A stretch of 32,792 nucleotides of DNA from Desulfotomaculum sp. Lineage in GTDB: Bacteria; Bacillota; Desulfotomaculia; Desulfotomaculales; Desulfallaceae. Made by a program: the position numbers and the translations under genes. The notes beneath the pieces are model-generated. The model was not told where the DNA came from. It was given only the letters and a program-made list of their open reading frames with translations, and made no database searches. Position 1 is the first letter of the stretch, and the number at the start of each line of letters is the position of its first letter. Location of the stretch: assembly GCA_016841675.1 (NCBI GenBank), contig JAENYQ010000038.1:1-32792 (forward strand), written 5' to 3'. Positions 15,819 through 24,645 of this stretch are shown here, piece after piece.

Positions 15819-16068
15819 TAACCGATGCGCTGGGTCCAGGCTGCCCAATTCATTGTGCATTTACGGTTAAACAAACCAATAAACAAAGGAGCTAGGGCAA
15901 TTTATCCATTTACATGGGAAGTTTGCTGCCGGGAGACGATGTGCAATCCATCTGGGCCATGATAAAAAACACGCGGTCTTGGTTTAGTTACACGTTGTCA
16001 TCCATAATTATACATTGATGTAAATAACAAAAGTTAGATTAAATCATATCTGAAAGGGATGAGCATTC
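15819..16068. other. Spacer without recognised feature
   Basis: I see no gene, no clear terminator and no cobalamin riboswitch box in the 250 bases between the MmgE/PrpD gene and the first mutase subunit. Confidence 0.4.
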
Positions 16069-16509
16069 ATGAACGAGAAGGTACATTCATTGAAAACTCT
16101 GGTGACAGGTGTTATAGGTGAGGACGTCCACGTTATTGGGATTAGGATCTTAGAATACGCCTTGCGAGAGGCGGGATTCAAGATTGTCTCTTTAGGCGCC
16201 CAGGTGTCTCAGGAAGAGTTCATAGAAGCGGCGTTAGAGACTAAGGCTGATGCCATCTTCGTATCTTCCCTCGGCGGACATGCGAGGATCTCGGTGCCGG
16301 GGCTCAGGGAGAAGTGTGTGGAGGCTGGGCTGAAGGACATCCTGCTCTATCTGGGCGGACAGCTGACTATCGGCGATGTGAAATGGGAGGAGTCTGAAAA
16401 GGCATTCAAGGATATAGGTTTTGATCGGGTTTATCCTCCCGATATAGAGCTTGCAACCGTTATTAGGGATCTTGAAGCAGATTGCCGACGAGAAGGGGTG
16501 AGATCATGA
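16069..16509 (+). CDS. Glutamate-mutase-like B12-binding subunit (S component), copy 1
   Basis: The 146-aa small subunit carries adenosylcobalamin for the E subunit coded next. The base-off/His-on motif DxHxxG is present as D19-V-H21-V-I-G24, followed by LGAQVSQEEF, FVSSLGGHA and LYLGGQL, the other corrin-contact loops of the flavodoxin-like fold. The length fits GlmS/MutS of Clostridium (about 137 aa). Its TGA overlaps the ATG of the E subunit, so the two are translationally coupled. The E partner lacks glutamate-specific residues, so a glutamate-specific name is not used. This pair and the reactivase at 18258 are richer in G+C and use AGG arginine codons more than the second pair. Confidence 0.88.
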   Translation: MNEKVHSLKTLVTGVIGEDVHVIGIRILEYALREAGFKIVSLGAQVSQEEFIEAALETKADAIFVSSLGGHARISVPGLREKCVEAGLKDILLYLGGQLTIGDVKWEESEKAFKDIGFDRVYPPDIELATVIRDLEADCRREGVRS

Positions 16510-17942
16510 TGGTGAAGAACAGGAAGCTGAACGATGACGAGTTTTTCAAGGAAAGAAAGGCGATCCTTGCCACGTGGCCAACGGGATCAGAGGTTGATCT
16601 GGAGGAAGCGTTGACTTTTCACAACTCCCTCCCAGCCAAAAAAAATTTCGCCCTTCGGCTCGTCGAAGCACGCGAAAAAGGGGAGACTCTGATTCGCTGC
16701 GAATCGGGAATACCTACTGTGGAGGAATTCAGCAACTACCTGAGGTTTCTGCAGGATGAAGGTCATGCAGACCTTTTGGGTGCCCATGTGGACAGCATGA
16801 CCCGGAATCAACGGTATGCGGAGACGGAGCGCGGTTTGGAGGAGAGCCTGAAGACGGGGCGATGGGTCCTCAACGGGTTCCCCATGGTTGCTCACGGCGT
16901 CCGGGGGACGAGGAAGTTGATAGATGCCGTTGACCTCCCCTTGATGATCAGGAATCCTTGCGTAGATCAGAGGCTGGTCGCTGAGATTGGATTTGCCAGT
17001 GGATTTACTGGTGCTTCCGGATGCCCCATCCTAGCGTTTTCGCAATACTCCAGGAATATACCCCACGAAGTTGTGATCAGTTACTACCAGTATGTATACA
17101 GGCTTATGGGCTACTATGGCGAAAGAGATGTACCCATGGTTGCATCCATCATTGGGGGATTTGCTATCTTGTGTCCTTTAAGCGTCCTCATTGCAGGTGC
17201 GATCATTGACTCACTCATTGCTGCGGAGCAAGGGGTCAAACACATCAATCTGGTCAATAATGCTCAGGGTAATTTGGTGCAAGATGCGGCTGGCATAATT
17301 GTCCTTCGCAAAACTGTTAAACGGTATCTGGAGGCTCAGGGCTACAAAGATATAGAAGTGACAATGAATTTGAGCAATTGGTCCGGCCAGTTTCCGGCGG
17401 ATACATTCGATGCCTGTGCCATCATTAGTGTAGGTGTTACCGCAGCCGTAGCGGGCAAGAGCGAACTCTGCACGGTTAAGACAATAGAAGAGGCAAAATC
17501 GATCCCCACGCGGGAGGCAAGCGCTAATAGTCTGCGACTTGGCAAGACATTAATCAAGCAATTGAAGAGCCAGAACTTTCAGCTTGAGGACAAGCTCCTT
17601 GAAGCAGAGGCTGCAATGTTGGAAAAGGAGACAGAGCTCATCGTAGACAAGATTCTGGAGCTGGGTGATGGCGATGCCGTAGTGGGGGAAATCAAGGCCA
17701 CACAAACCGGCGTTTTTGATGTTCCCTTTTCAACGAGCCAATATGTCCAGAGCAGGGTGAAAGGAGTCCGGGATCTTCAGGGTGCAGTAAGATATATAGA
17801 CCACGGGAACCTCCCGTTTACCAGTGAGATCATCGACTTCCACAAGGAGAAGATCGCGGAGAGAGAAAAAGCTATAGGGAAGAAACTTGACTATCAGACA
17901 ATTGTGAAAGATATATCTTCCATATCAAGAGGAGAACTATAG
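16506..17942 (+). CDS. Glutamate-mutase-like catalytic subunit (E component) with altered substrate site, copy 1
   Basis: A 478-aa TIM-barrel subunit of an AdoCbl-dependent carbon-skeleton mutase. With ATG 16506 (overlapping the S-subunit stop) it aligns without gaps, over residues 1-181, to my recollection of C. cochlearium GlmE. R100 (MTRNQRY) and R149 (LPLMIRN), two of the three carboxylate-binding arginines, are kept, as are Y181 and the K and E of VKTIEEA that hold the adenosyl ribose. Changed are R66 to E66, amino-group-binding E171 to S171, and Y177 to A177. The enzyme should therefore still do radical rearrangement of a dicarboxylate, but probably not on glutamate. No methylaspartase is encoded nearby. 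The substrate is unknown. Confidence 0.87.
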   Translation: MMVKNRKLNDDEFFKERKAILATWPTGSEVDLEEALTFHNSLPAKKNFALRLVEAREKGETLIRCESGIPTVEEFSNYLRFLQDEGHADLLGAHVDSMTRNQRYAETERGLEESLKTGRWVLNGFPMVAHGVRGTRKLIDAVDLPLMIRNPCVDQRLVAEIGFASGFTGASGCPILAFSQYSRNIPHEVVISYYQYVYRLMGYYGERDVPMVASIIGGFAILCPLSVLIAGAIIDSLIAAEQGVKHINLVNNAQGNLVQDAAGIIVLRKTVKRYLEAQGYKDIEVTMNLSNWSGQFPADTFDACAIISVGVTAAVAGKSELCTVKTIEEAKSIPTREASANSLRLGKTLIKQLKSQNFQLEDKLLEAEAAMLEKETELIVDKILELGDGDAVVGEIKATQTGVFDVPFSTSQYVQSRVKGVRDLQGAVRYIDHGNLPFTSEIIDFHKEKIAEREKAIGKKLDYQTIVKDISSISRGEL

Positions 17943-18257
17943 AATAACCAATTTTCGTTAGGCACCGCAGCCGACATGCTGGCCAATTCAAAGGCGGATC
18001 TCCATACTTAGGGACCTGGTAAAAAACACTCTAACCTGTTTAATACTTGGGTTTATGGATTGTCAGGGGCAAAAGAAATGAGTTTATCTTAACCCCTGAC
18101 AACCCATATGTTAGGGCGGGGTTTGGGGACATCGCTCATGGGGACATCGGTTTTGGGCAGTGAGATTTACCAAATATGCAAATTGTTATGATAACTAATT
18201 ATGAGAGCAGAATAAGGTCAAACTTGCCTGAGTAGCGTCATACAAGGGGGGATGTAA
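17943..18257. other. Spacer with hairpin and GGGGACATCG direct repeats
   Basis: A 15-base stem with one mismatch (18055-18069 paired with 18093-18107, core TTGTCAGGGG/CCCCTGACAA) could end transcription of the first mutase pair, though no U tract follows. GGGGACATCG occurs twice in tandem (18125-18134 and 18140-18149) and resembles the ends of the repeat at 572-602. GGTCAAACTTGCC at 18216-18228 resembles the palindromes at 30773 and 30840 but is imperfect. There is no gene here. Confidence 0.5.
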
Positions 18258-19679
18258 GTGCCTAATATTGTTATCTTTGTTGATTTCGGCAGTACATACA
18301 CTAAGGCCGTGGCTTTCGATATTGATGAAGAGAGGATTATCGGACAGGGACTTTCTGAAAGCACGGTGTCAAGCGATATTGCCATTGGTCTAAAGTCGGC
18401 GCTTCAGCAATTGGAATCGAATGCTCAGCAAAAGTGCACCAAAGAGGCCACCATGCGATTGGCTTGTAGTAGCGCCGCAGGGGGTCTGCGTTTGGCCGTC
18501 GTGGGTTTGGTCCCTAACCTTTCGCTAAAGGCAGGGAGGATGGCAGCACTGGGGGCTGGTGCAAAACTGGTGGAAAACTATTCCTTTAAGCTTAATCACT
18601 CTGAGATAGTCCAAATGGAGCAGGCATCACCGGATATCATACTTCTGGTGGGCGGTACCGACGGGGGAAATGAAGAAGTTATCATTCATAATGCAAAAAT
18701 GATAGCCGGATCGAACACAAGAGCTTCCGTAGTGGTTGCAGGGAACAAGGTTTGCGCCGATGACGTCACCAACATACTTGAATCAGCCAATAAATATGTC
18801 AAAGTTGTGGATAACGTCCTGGTAAGTTTGGATGAATTGAATGTAGAGCCGAGTCGTGCTGCGATCAGGGAAGTATTCATGAACCGGATTGTCCATGCAA
18901 AAGGTTTGGATAAGGCGGGAGAACTTGTGGACGGTGTGATCATGCCGACACCGATGGCTGTCTTGAGGGCCGCAGAAGTTCTTGCGATGGGTTCCGGTAG
19001 GGAAGATGGACTGGGTGAATCGGTTATTGTTGATGTGGGTGGGGCGACCACAGACATCCATTCTATTGCGCATGGACATCAAAAGGATTTTGGAATTCTC
19101 ATGAAAGGCATAGCTGAGCCCTTCGCGAAAAGAACTGTGGAGGGGGATCTCGGCCTTCGATACAATGCACTGTCAATTGTGGAGGCGGCCGGTGAGGTGC
19201 GGATACTGAGAAACGGGGTGCGGCCGGAATCTTTGACCGAATTGCGGGATAAGGCAAAATATCTGTCGGAACACGTTGAAACATTGCCAACCAGCCAGAT
19301 AGATTTCCGGTTGGATAACTGGTTGGCGAGAATAGCTTCGGAAATCGCCATGGAAAGACATGCAGGTCGCCTGGAGCAGATTTATACGACCCAGGGCCCG
19401 ATATATAAGCAGACCGGCAAGGACCTCAGAGAGGTGAGAAACATTATCGGCACCGGAGGGATCTTTGCTCATAGCTCGGAACCGGCGAAAATTCTTGAGG
19501 GGGCGCTCTTTTCAAATGAAGATCCCTTGTCACTCAGACCCCAGTCCCCTGAGTTTTTTGTTGATAGACGTTACATTCTTTATGCAATAGGACTACTGGC
19601 CGAGAGTGCTCCTGAGAAGGCTGTAAGGATAGGGAAGAGGTATCTCGAACGTGTATCGCGGGAAACTGGAAGTGATTGA
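18258..19679 (+). CDS. glmL: GlmL/MutL-type mutase reactivase ATPase
   Basis: A 473-aa ASKHA-fold ATPase of the GlmL (MutL) family, found with glutamate-mutase genes and thought to exchange damaged cobalamin in the mutase. GTG 18258 follows AAGGGGGG. Phosphate-1 motif VDFGSTYTKAVAFD (about 8-21), phosphate-2 motif VDVGGATTDIHSI (about 257-269) and the adenosine motif IGTGGIFAHS (about 395-405) are all visible. It lies between the two S/E pairs and is the only reactivase, so it may serve both. Its base composition resembles the first pair, which suggests that glmS1-E1-L came as one block. It is unrelated to DNA mismatch-repair MutL. Confidence 0.9.
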   Translation: MPNIVIFVDFGSTYTKAVAFDIDEERIIGQGLSESTVSSDIAIGLKSALQQLESNAQQKCTKEATMRLACSSAAGGLRLAVVGLVPNLSLKAGRMAALGAGAKLVENYSFKLNHSEIVQMEQASPDIILLVGGTDGGNEEVIIHNAKMIAGSNTRASVVVAGNKVCADDVTNILESANKYVKVVDNVLVSLDELNVEPSRAAIREVFMNRIVHAKGLDKAGELVDGVIMPTPMAVLRAAEVLAMGSGREDGLGESVIVDVGGATTDIHSIAHGHQKDFGILMKGIAEPFAKRTVEGDLGLRYNALSIVEAAGEVRILRNGVRPESLTELRDKAKYLSEHVETLPTSQIDFRLDNWLARIASEIAMERHAGRLEQIYTTQGPIYKQTGKDLREVRNIIGTGGIFAHSSEPAKILEGALFSNEDPLSLRPQSPEFFVDRRYILYAIGLLAESAPEKAVRIGKRYLERVSRETGSD

Positions 19680-19827
19680 AATCAATTAAGTCAAATGAAG
19701 ATCATGGGTATGAATGCACTCTCCACTTCTAAAAGCGTTCTCCAAGGGAGAGGGGTGCAAAATATACACGATTTAGCGAAATAATAATGGTTTTGTCAGT
19801 CAATTTTTTAATAATAGGAGGATAAGG

Positions 19828-20271
19828 ATGGGTGTTGACAATAAATTAATGGGAACTGTAGTGACAGGAGTAATTGGTGAGGATGTCCACGTTGTAGGCA
19901 TAAAGATTATTGAGCGAGCATTAAATGATGCCGGCTTTAAGGTAAATTCAATAGGAGCGCAAGTCTCACAAGAGGAATTTATCGATGCCGTTGTGGAAAC
20001 AAATGCAGATGCCATTTTTATTTCTTCTTTTAGTGGGCATGCCGCAATTTTGGTTCGCTCATTTAGAGACAAGTGTGCCGAGGCCGGTTTAGGTGATATT
20101 CTTCTGTATATTGGCGGCTCCTTGCTTCTTAAAGAAGAACTTTGGGAAGAGGTCGAAAAGAAATTTAAAGGACTAGGTATGGACAGAGTGTATCCGCCTG
20201 GTATTTCACCAACCAGAGTATTAGAAGATCTTGAAACGGATATTTCGCTTCGAAGGAGGGTAAGCAAATGA
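19828..20271 (+). CDS. Glutamate-mutase-like B12-binding subunit (S component), copy 2
   Basis: A 147-aa paralogue of the protein at 16069, with AGGAGG before ATG 19828. The cobalamin motif D19-V-H21-V-V-G24 and the loops IGAQVSQEEF, FISSFSGHA and LYIGGSL are intact. It is roughly 60% identical to copy 1 by eye but written with more AT-rich codons, so it is not a recent duplication. Its TGA overlaps the ATG of the following E subunit by four bases (ATGA), the same coupling as in copy 1. Confidence 0.88.
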   Translation: MGVDNKLMGTVVTGVIGEDVHVVGIKIIERALNDAGFKVNSIGAQVSQEEFIDAVVETNADAIFISSFSGHAAILVRSFRDKCAEAGLGDILLYIGGSLLLKEELWEEVEKKFKGLGMDRVYPPGISPTRVLEDLETDISLRRRVSK

Positions 20272-21710
20272 TTAGAAATAAAAAACTAAGCGAGGACGAG
20301 TTTTTTAAACAAAGAGAGGAAGTATTGGAACAATGGCCTACAGGTAAGGAAATCGTTGATCTTGATGAAGCCATTGAGTACCATAAAAGCTTGCCGCCCC
20401 TTAAAAACGCTGTCAATAAATTAAAATACGCGAAAGAACATAATGAAATATATGCTGTCTGCGGCGCGGGGAAAGCAACTATGGAAGAACATATAGAGCT
20501 GTATCAATATACCGAAAAAGAAGGTCAGGCTGATCTACTGGGACTTTCTCCCGACAGTATGACCAGACAGAATAACTATGAAGGGGCTCGGCGTGCCCTG
20601 GATGAAAGCATAAAAACAGGTGAATCAAAGCTTAACGGTTTGCCTGTAGTAAATCATGGTGTTGCTGCCATTAGGAAAATGGTTGAATCCGTTAATGTTC
20701 CCGTTCTACCACGCTATGGAGCTGCTGATGCCAGGCTCTGTGATGATACCCTTCTTGCCGGAGGATGTAGTTATTCAGCGCCCGATATTTTCATGGATTT
20801 CTGGAATCAGCACGCCAAAGTTTCTTTGGAAAAAGCCATTAGTACCCATCAATATGTTTGTAGGTTAATGGGTTATTATACAGAGCATGGTGTGCCGATT
20901 TGTGCTGCGGCACAGGGTCTATATCCCGCGGCTATTCCACCATCTTTGCAAACTGCCAACCTTATCCTTTCTGTTATGCTACAGGTGGAACAAGGTGTTA
21001 AATATATTTCTGTAAAATGTCCGGCTCATGGTAATTTGGTCCAGGATGTTGCTTCTGCAGAAGTTCGCTGCAATCTCCTTCAATTGTACCTTAAGAAACT
21101 TGGCCATCATGATGTAGAGTTATTTCCTAATTCAAGTTTTAGTTTGATGCAATATCCGGTGGAGGTAGGGGCAAATTTTGCCGTGGTATTTATGAATACA
21201 CTTGTGGGCAAATTGATCGGGGCACAAATAAACGACATCAGGACTGTGGCAGAAGCCAAAGCTATCCCCACTAAAGAGGATATGGCGTATACTTTTCGGA
21301 CTGCCAAAGTAATACAAAACTTCCTGCAAACGCAAAAAATCAATATTGATAGGAAAGAAATCGACATGGAAGCTCAGATGGAAGAGCAAGAAGTCCGTTC
21401 TATCCTGGATAAGATATTGGAGCTTGGTGACGGTGATCCATTAGCAGGAGCAGCTAAAGCTGTCGTAAGTGGGATTCTTGACAACCCCTTTGCGGCTAAT
21501 CGTGCTGCCGCGGGTAAAGTCCTGGGCATTAAAGATTGTGAAGGCGCAATCAGATATTATGATACTGGTAATTTGCCCTTTCCAAAAGAAATTGTGGAGT
21601 ATCATAAAGGGAAAATAATAGAAAGAGAAATAAAACGAGGTAAAAAGATTGACTATGAAACACTGATTAGTGACCTTTTGTCAATCAGTAAAGGCTATTT
21701 AGTTCAATAA
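20268..21710 (+). CDS. Glutamate-mutase-like catalytic subunit (E component) with altered substrate site, copy 2
   Basis: A 480-aa AdoCbl mutase catalytic subunit. The N terminus (EEVLEQWPTGKE) is very close to GlmE. From residue 31 numbering stays in register with GlmE through 181: R100 (MTRQNNY) and R149 (VPVLPRYG) are kept, but R66 becomes G66, E171 becomes A171, Y177 becomes D177 and Y181 becomes Q181. The ribose-binding lysine is Arg (IRTVAEA) and its glutamate is kept. The substrate pocket differs both from GlmE and from copy 1 (E66, S171, A177, Y181), so the two enzymes probably act on different non-amino dicarboxylic acids or on successive steps. The end of the gene (LLSISKGYLVQ) is intact. 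Reference residues are from memory. Confidence 0.87.
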   Translation: MIRNKKLSEDEFFKQREEVLEQWPTGKEIVDLDEAIEYHKSLPPLKNAVNKLKYAKEHNEIYAVCGAGKATMEEHIELYQYTEKEGQADLLGLSPDSMTRQNNYEGARRALDESIKTGESKLNGLPVVNHGVAAIRKMVESVNVPVLPRYGAADARLCDDTLLAGGCSYSAPDIFMDFWNQHAKVSLEKAISTHQYVCRLMGYYTEHGVPICAAAQGLYPAAIPPSLQTANLILSVMLQVEQGVKYISVKCPAHGNLVQDVASAEVRCNLLQLYLKKLGHHDVELFPNSSFSLMQYPVEVGANFAVVFMNTLVGKLIGAQINDIRTVAEAKAIPTKEDMAYTFRTAKVIQNFLQTQKINIDRKEIDMEAQMEEQEVRSILDKILELGDGDPLAGAAKAVVSGILDNPFAANRAAAGKVLGIKDCEGAIRYYDTGNLPFPKEIVEYHKGKIIEREIKRGKKIDYETLISDLLSISKGYLVQ

Positions 21711-21871
21711 CTAGGCTGAATACCATCTCGTTAAGGTTCTATATTGACATAACCCCAATCGCAATAAGGGTTTATGCCATTCCAAGTATCTTTCAAGACT
21801 ACGTTTTTTAGAGTGCGAAACTTAAGTTAGAAATAAAATAAAGAAGTATACTTAATGGGAGGGATGATGTT

Positions 21872-22957
21872 GTGCAACGATATCATTGGTTTTGGGTTAT
21901 CTGGGTCCCACTGTTGCTCATAGGGCTGATGCTTAGCGGATGCCAATCAAACTCTACACCAAGTGCGTCCACAAACAAGGCACAGGAAACGGTGCCTGAA
22001 GAGTTCCCATCGACGATTGGGCTCGGAACGTTTCCTACTGGCGGTTCGAGTTACATGGTCGCAACAGGGGTGGCCAAGGTGCTTAGCGATCGTTCGCCAA
22101 TTAAGGTGATAGTAAAGCCTAGTGCCGGGCCGGTTGCTTTTAACCCCTTATTGGAATCAGGGGAACTTGGGTTAGGCATCGAATCTGGAAATGACATCGC
22201 ATGGTCTTACAACTCAGGGCCCGGCTACGAAAAACCGTACAAAAACATGCGGGTACTGGTTAGCGGCCATGGAAATCCTACAGTTACTCTATCAGTGCGC
22301 TTGGATTCCGGTATTAGTTCAATCAAGGAATTAAAAGGGAAGAGGGTGGCGGGTGGTTATGGGGGTTTCGTAGTGGGTAAGCAGTGTGTAACAGCTACCC
22401 TGGAATCCGTTGGCCTCACCTGGAATGACGTGAAAGAAATACCTGTAGCCGATCCCTCATCAGCCGTACGCGCCTTGCAGGAAAGACGTGTCGACGCAGC
22501 TTTCGGTGGCCAGCCAATAGGTTCTCTCAACCTTGAGATCGACTCGGCAACACCTTTGCACGCGCTGAATTTTGGAGATTTACCCGCCGAGCAGGCTGAT
22601 AACCCGCCCATTGAACTGGTCGAGGTGTTGCGGAAGTATGTGCCCGGCGCAAGCATATATCGCCAGCATAAAGAGGGCTTCCTTAAGTCGGATAGCACAG
22701 CGATCAATTTTGTTTCTTGGCTTGCGGCTTCATCTAAGCTTAGTGCCGACGCCGCATACGAGATTACCAAGAGCGTTTACGAAAACGACAAGGAACTTCA
22801 GCCACTGCACGACTTATTAAAGGAATGGCGGCAGGAAACCATGTTTGATTCCGAACAACCTGCGCCGTACCACGAGGGAGCTGTACGCTTCTGGAAGGAA
22901 AAAGGGTTGTGGACCCCAGAGGCAGAGGAGAACCAAAAAAGGCTTCTGGGGCAGTAG
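21872..22957 (+). CDS. TAXI-family TRAP transporter solute-binding lipoprotein
   Basis: A 361-aa extracytoplasmic binding protein starting at GTG 21872, eight bases after GGAGGG. The signal peptide ends in the lipobox LSGC, with C24 as the lipidated residue. The mature part begins with TIGLGTFPTGGSSYMVATGVAKVL, typical of TAXI proteins, and has the later ELKGKRVAGG and DAAFGGQPIGS segments of the two-lobed fold. TAXI proteins pair with fused DctQM permeases; the only one here is at 24646, now separated by a TetR gene and a decayed copy of this gene. The ligand is unknown, probably an organic acid. Confidence 0.9.
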   Translation: MQRYHWFWVIWVPLLLIGLMLSGCQSNSTPSASTNKAQETVPEEFPSTIGLGTFPTGGSSYMVATGVAKVLSDRSPIKVIVKPSAGPVAFNPLLESGELGLGIESGNDIAWSYNSGPGYEKPYKNMRVLVSGHGNPTVTLSVRLDSGISSIKELKGKRVAGGYGGFVVGKQCVTATLESVGLTWNDVKEIPVADPSSAVRALQERRVDAAFGGQPIGSLNLEIDSATPLHALNFGDLPAEQADNPPIELVEVLRKYVPGASIYRQHKEGFLKSDSTAINFVSWLAASSKLSADAAYEITKSVYENDKELQPLHDLLKEWRQETMFDSEQPAPYHEGAVRFWKEKGLWTPEAEENQKRLLGQ

Positions 22958-23267
22958 GGGGACACTTTCAAAAAACATTCTTACTTCCAAGGACTTTAAT
23001 CTTGCCCTGACAGCGAGTTGTAACAAGACTATGTTTACGGTTGCCGTGCAGCAGGTTGTGTGGTTGATGAGAAACCAATAGGGAGAAATGACACCTGCAT
23101 GTTCCAAAAAGCATTTGACTGCGACTGGCTGGAAAAGGTCTTTTTGTAAAATTTAATACTTGTTGAAAATGATTTACTTGTTCAGCAAGCTGTGTGATGA
23201 CACGAGCAATAAGTAGGGTAAATGATAATTACAGAATTTACATTTAATTGAATATGGAGGGCAAAAA
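22958..23267. other. Spacer: tail of the duplicated TAXI segment and TetR leader
   Basis: Bases about 22965-23090 show weak similarity in the same order to 24448-24580 after the decayed TAXI copy (ACTTTCAA-AA-CATTC, GTGCCGTGC-GCAGG), so the duplicated unit extended beyond the gene. The part before 23268 resembles the leader of the first TetR gene. No operator copy like O1-O3 was found here. Confidence 0.4.
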
Positions 23268-23834
23268 TTGATCGATCGTAAAGAAGAAATCATGAAAATA
23301 GCTATTGTACTTTTTAGTGAAAATGGATATGATAACACTTCAACACGAGAACTTGCAAAAGCTGCTGAACTTAGTATTGCCGGGATATATTATTTTTTTC
23401 AAAACAAAGAAGAGATCCTTTTCAGTATTCTTAACTCATTATTAAATAAGCTTTTGAAGTCTATGCGTTCTGCAATAAATAGAGATGATACACCACAAAC
23501 TAATATTACACGGATTATCGATCATGGGTTAAAAGAGGTAATAGAAAATAAAATGGAAATTGGTTTATTATTAAAAGAAACTCAACGACTAAGCCCAGAT
23601 CAGTTGGTAATAATTAGAAATAAAGAAAAAGATGTATTTAATTTAATAAAAAATGAGATTTCTAGACTAAATGGTGAAGGTCGCCTTAAAAATTTGAATT
23701 TGACAGCCACAACTTTCTCATTATTAGCTATAATTAGTTTTTCTCATAACTGGTATGACCCAAAGGGTCAACTATCGACAAAAGAATTTGTAGCAGAGAC
23801 CACCGAGCTTTTTTTAAATGGTGCTCTTAAATAA
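23268..23834 (+). CDS. TetR/AcrR family transcriptional regulator (copy 2)
   Basis: A 188-aa regulator from TTG 23268 behind GGAGGG. The helix-turn-helix segment (NTSTRELAKAAELSIAGIYYFFQNKEEILF) is almost the same as in the TetR at 1307, which suggests overlapping DNA specificity. Differences are concentrated in the ligand domain (residues about 55-75, LLNKLLKSMRSAINRDD, compared with LTSLLEYVQLAINKDN). Two paralogues with the same DNA-reading head and different ligand pockets could let two inducers control the operators O1-O3. It sits inside the split TAXI transporter region, between the intact and the decayed binding-protein gene. Confidence 0.85.
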   Translation: MIDRKEEIMKIAIVLFSENGYDNTSTRELAKAAELSIAGIYYFFQNKEEILFSILNSLLNKLLKSMRSAINRDDTPQTNITRIIDHGLKEVIENKMEIGLLLKETQRLSPDQLVIIRNKEKDVFNLIKNEISRLNGEGRLKNLNLTATTFSLLAIISFSHNWYDPKGQLSTKEFVAETTELFLNGALK

Positions 23835-24056
23835 ACAAATTATTGACTTGGCTTTTTACAGTTTTACTCTCTATTTAAATGGTCAAGTTACATTATATTT
23901 ACTTGGGAACTTTGAATTGATTAGTACCGCAAGTAATCTATTGTATAAAAAGGACGTATTGCTAATTACAACATGTAAATATACATATAAAACCCTTATA
24001 ACATATTAAACATCTACGGATGGGGCATAACGAAAATGAACTTTATCATGATACAC

Positions 24057-24443
24057 TTTTGGCGGTCAGCCAATAGGCTGACAAACTACCTAATGAGCTA
24101 GTTGAGATGTTGCACAAGTATGTGCCTGGCGCAAGCATATATCGCTAGCTGAAAGAGGCCTTCTCAAGTCGGAATAGCACAGCAATTATGTTTCATGGCT
24201 TGCGTCTTGAATCTTGAATCTAAGATTAGTGCTGACGCTACCTACGGGCTCACCAAGGCTGTTTACGAAAACGATATGGAACTCCACTCACTGCATGACT
24301 TATAAAAGAAATGGCGGCAGGAAACCATGTTTGGCTTCGAACAACTGCGCCGTACCACGAGGGAGCTGTACGCTTCTGGAAGGAAAAAATGGTTGTGGAA
24401 CCCGGAACCCGAGGTGATGCAAAAGATGCTTCTAAAGCATTAG
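24057..24443 (+). pseudogene. Decayed second copy of the TAXI binding-protein gene
   Basis: This stretch follows 22503-22957 closely but with a deletion of about 70 bases near the start, several frameshifts and internal stops. Some blocks are still identical, for example the codons around GGCGGCAGGAAACCATG (24313-24329) and a run of about 40 bases near 24349-24389. Only the C-terminal third of the gene survives. Similarity continues to about 24580. It lies directly before the permease gene, where a functional binding protein would be expected. The bases 23835-24056 contain no gene. Confidence 0.8.
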
Positions 24444-24645
24444 AAGTTTACTTTCAACAACATTCAGGATTCCAGAGGGTTTATTCTCATTTTTAAACCA
24501 GCAGCGCTTTATAAACAGGAACATGCTTCTGGTGCCGTGCTGCAGGGTCTTTGGCTGGCAGAAAATTAAATTAGGAGAGTGCCAGCTCTCACGTTTGAAA
24601 AGTCGTGCGAATGATTAATAGCTAACAGAAAGAGGTGGTCTAAAA

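Noticed and set aside
15819-16068. Cobalamin riboswitch upstream of the B12 mutase genes
   Set aside because: I looked for the B12 box and the surrounding fold before 16069 and 19828 and found neither. Regulation by cobalamin is not supported.
18216-18228. GGTCAAACTTGCC as a third binding site of the sigma-54 activator, before glmL
   Set aside because: It lacks one base and the symmetry of the palindromes at 30773 and 30840, and no sigma-54 promoter follows.
16069-21710. Standard methylaspartate pathway of glutamate fermentation
   Set aside because: No methylaspartase, mesaconase or citramalate lyase is present, and the amino-group-binding residue is replaced in both mutases.
23818-24009. 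63-codon frame overlapping the end of the second TetR gene
   Set aside because: It starts inside the TetR gene without a ribosome site, and the translation looks like AT-rich spacer.
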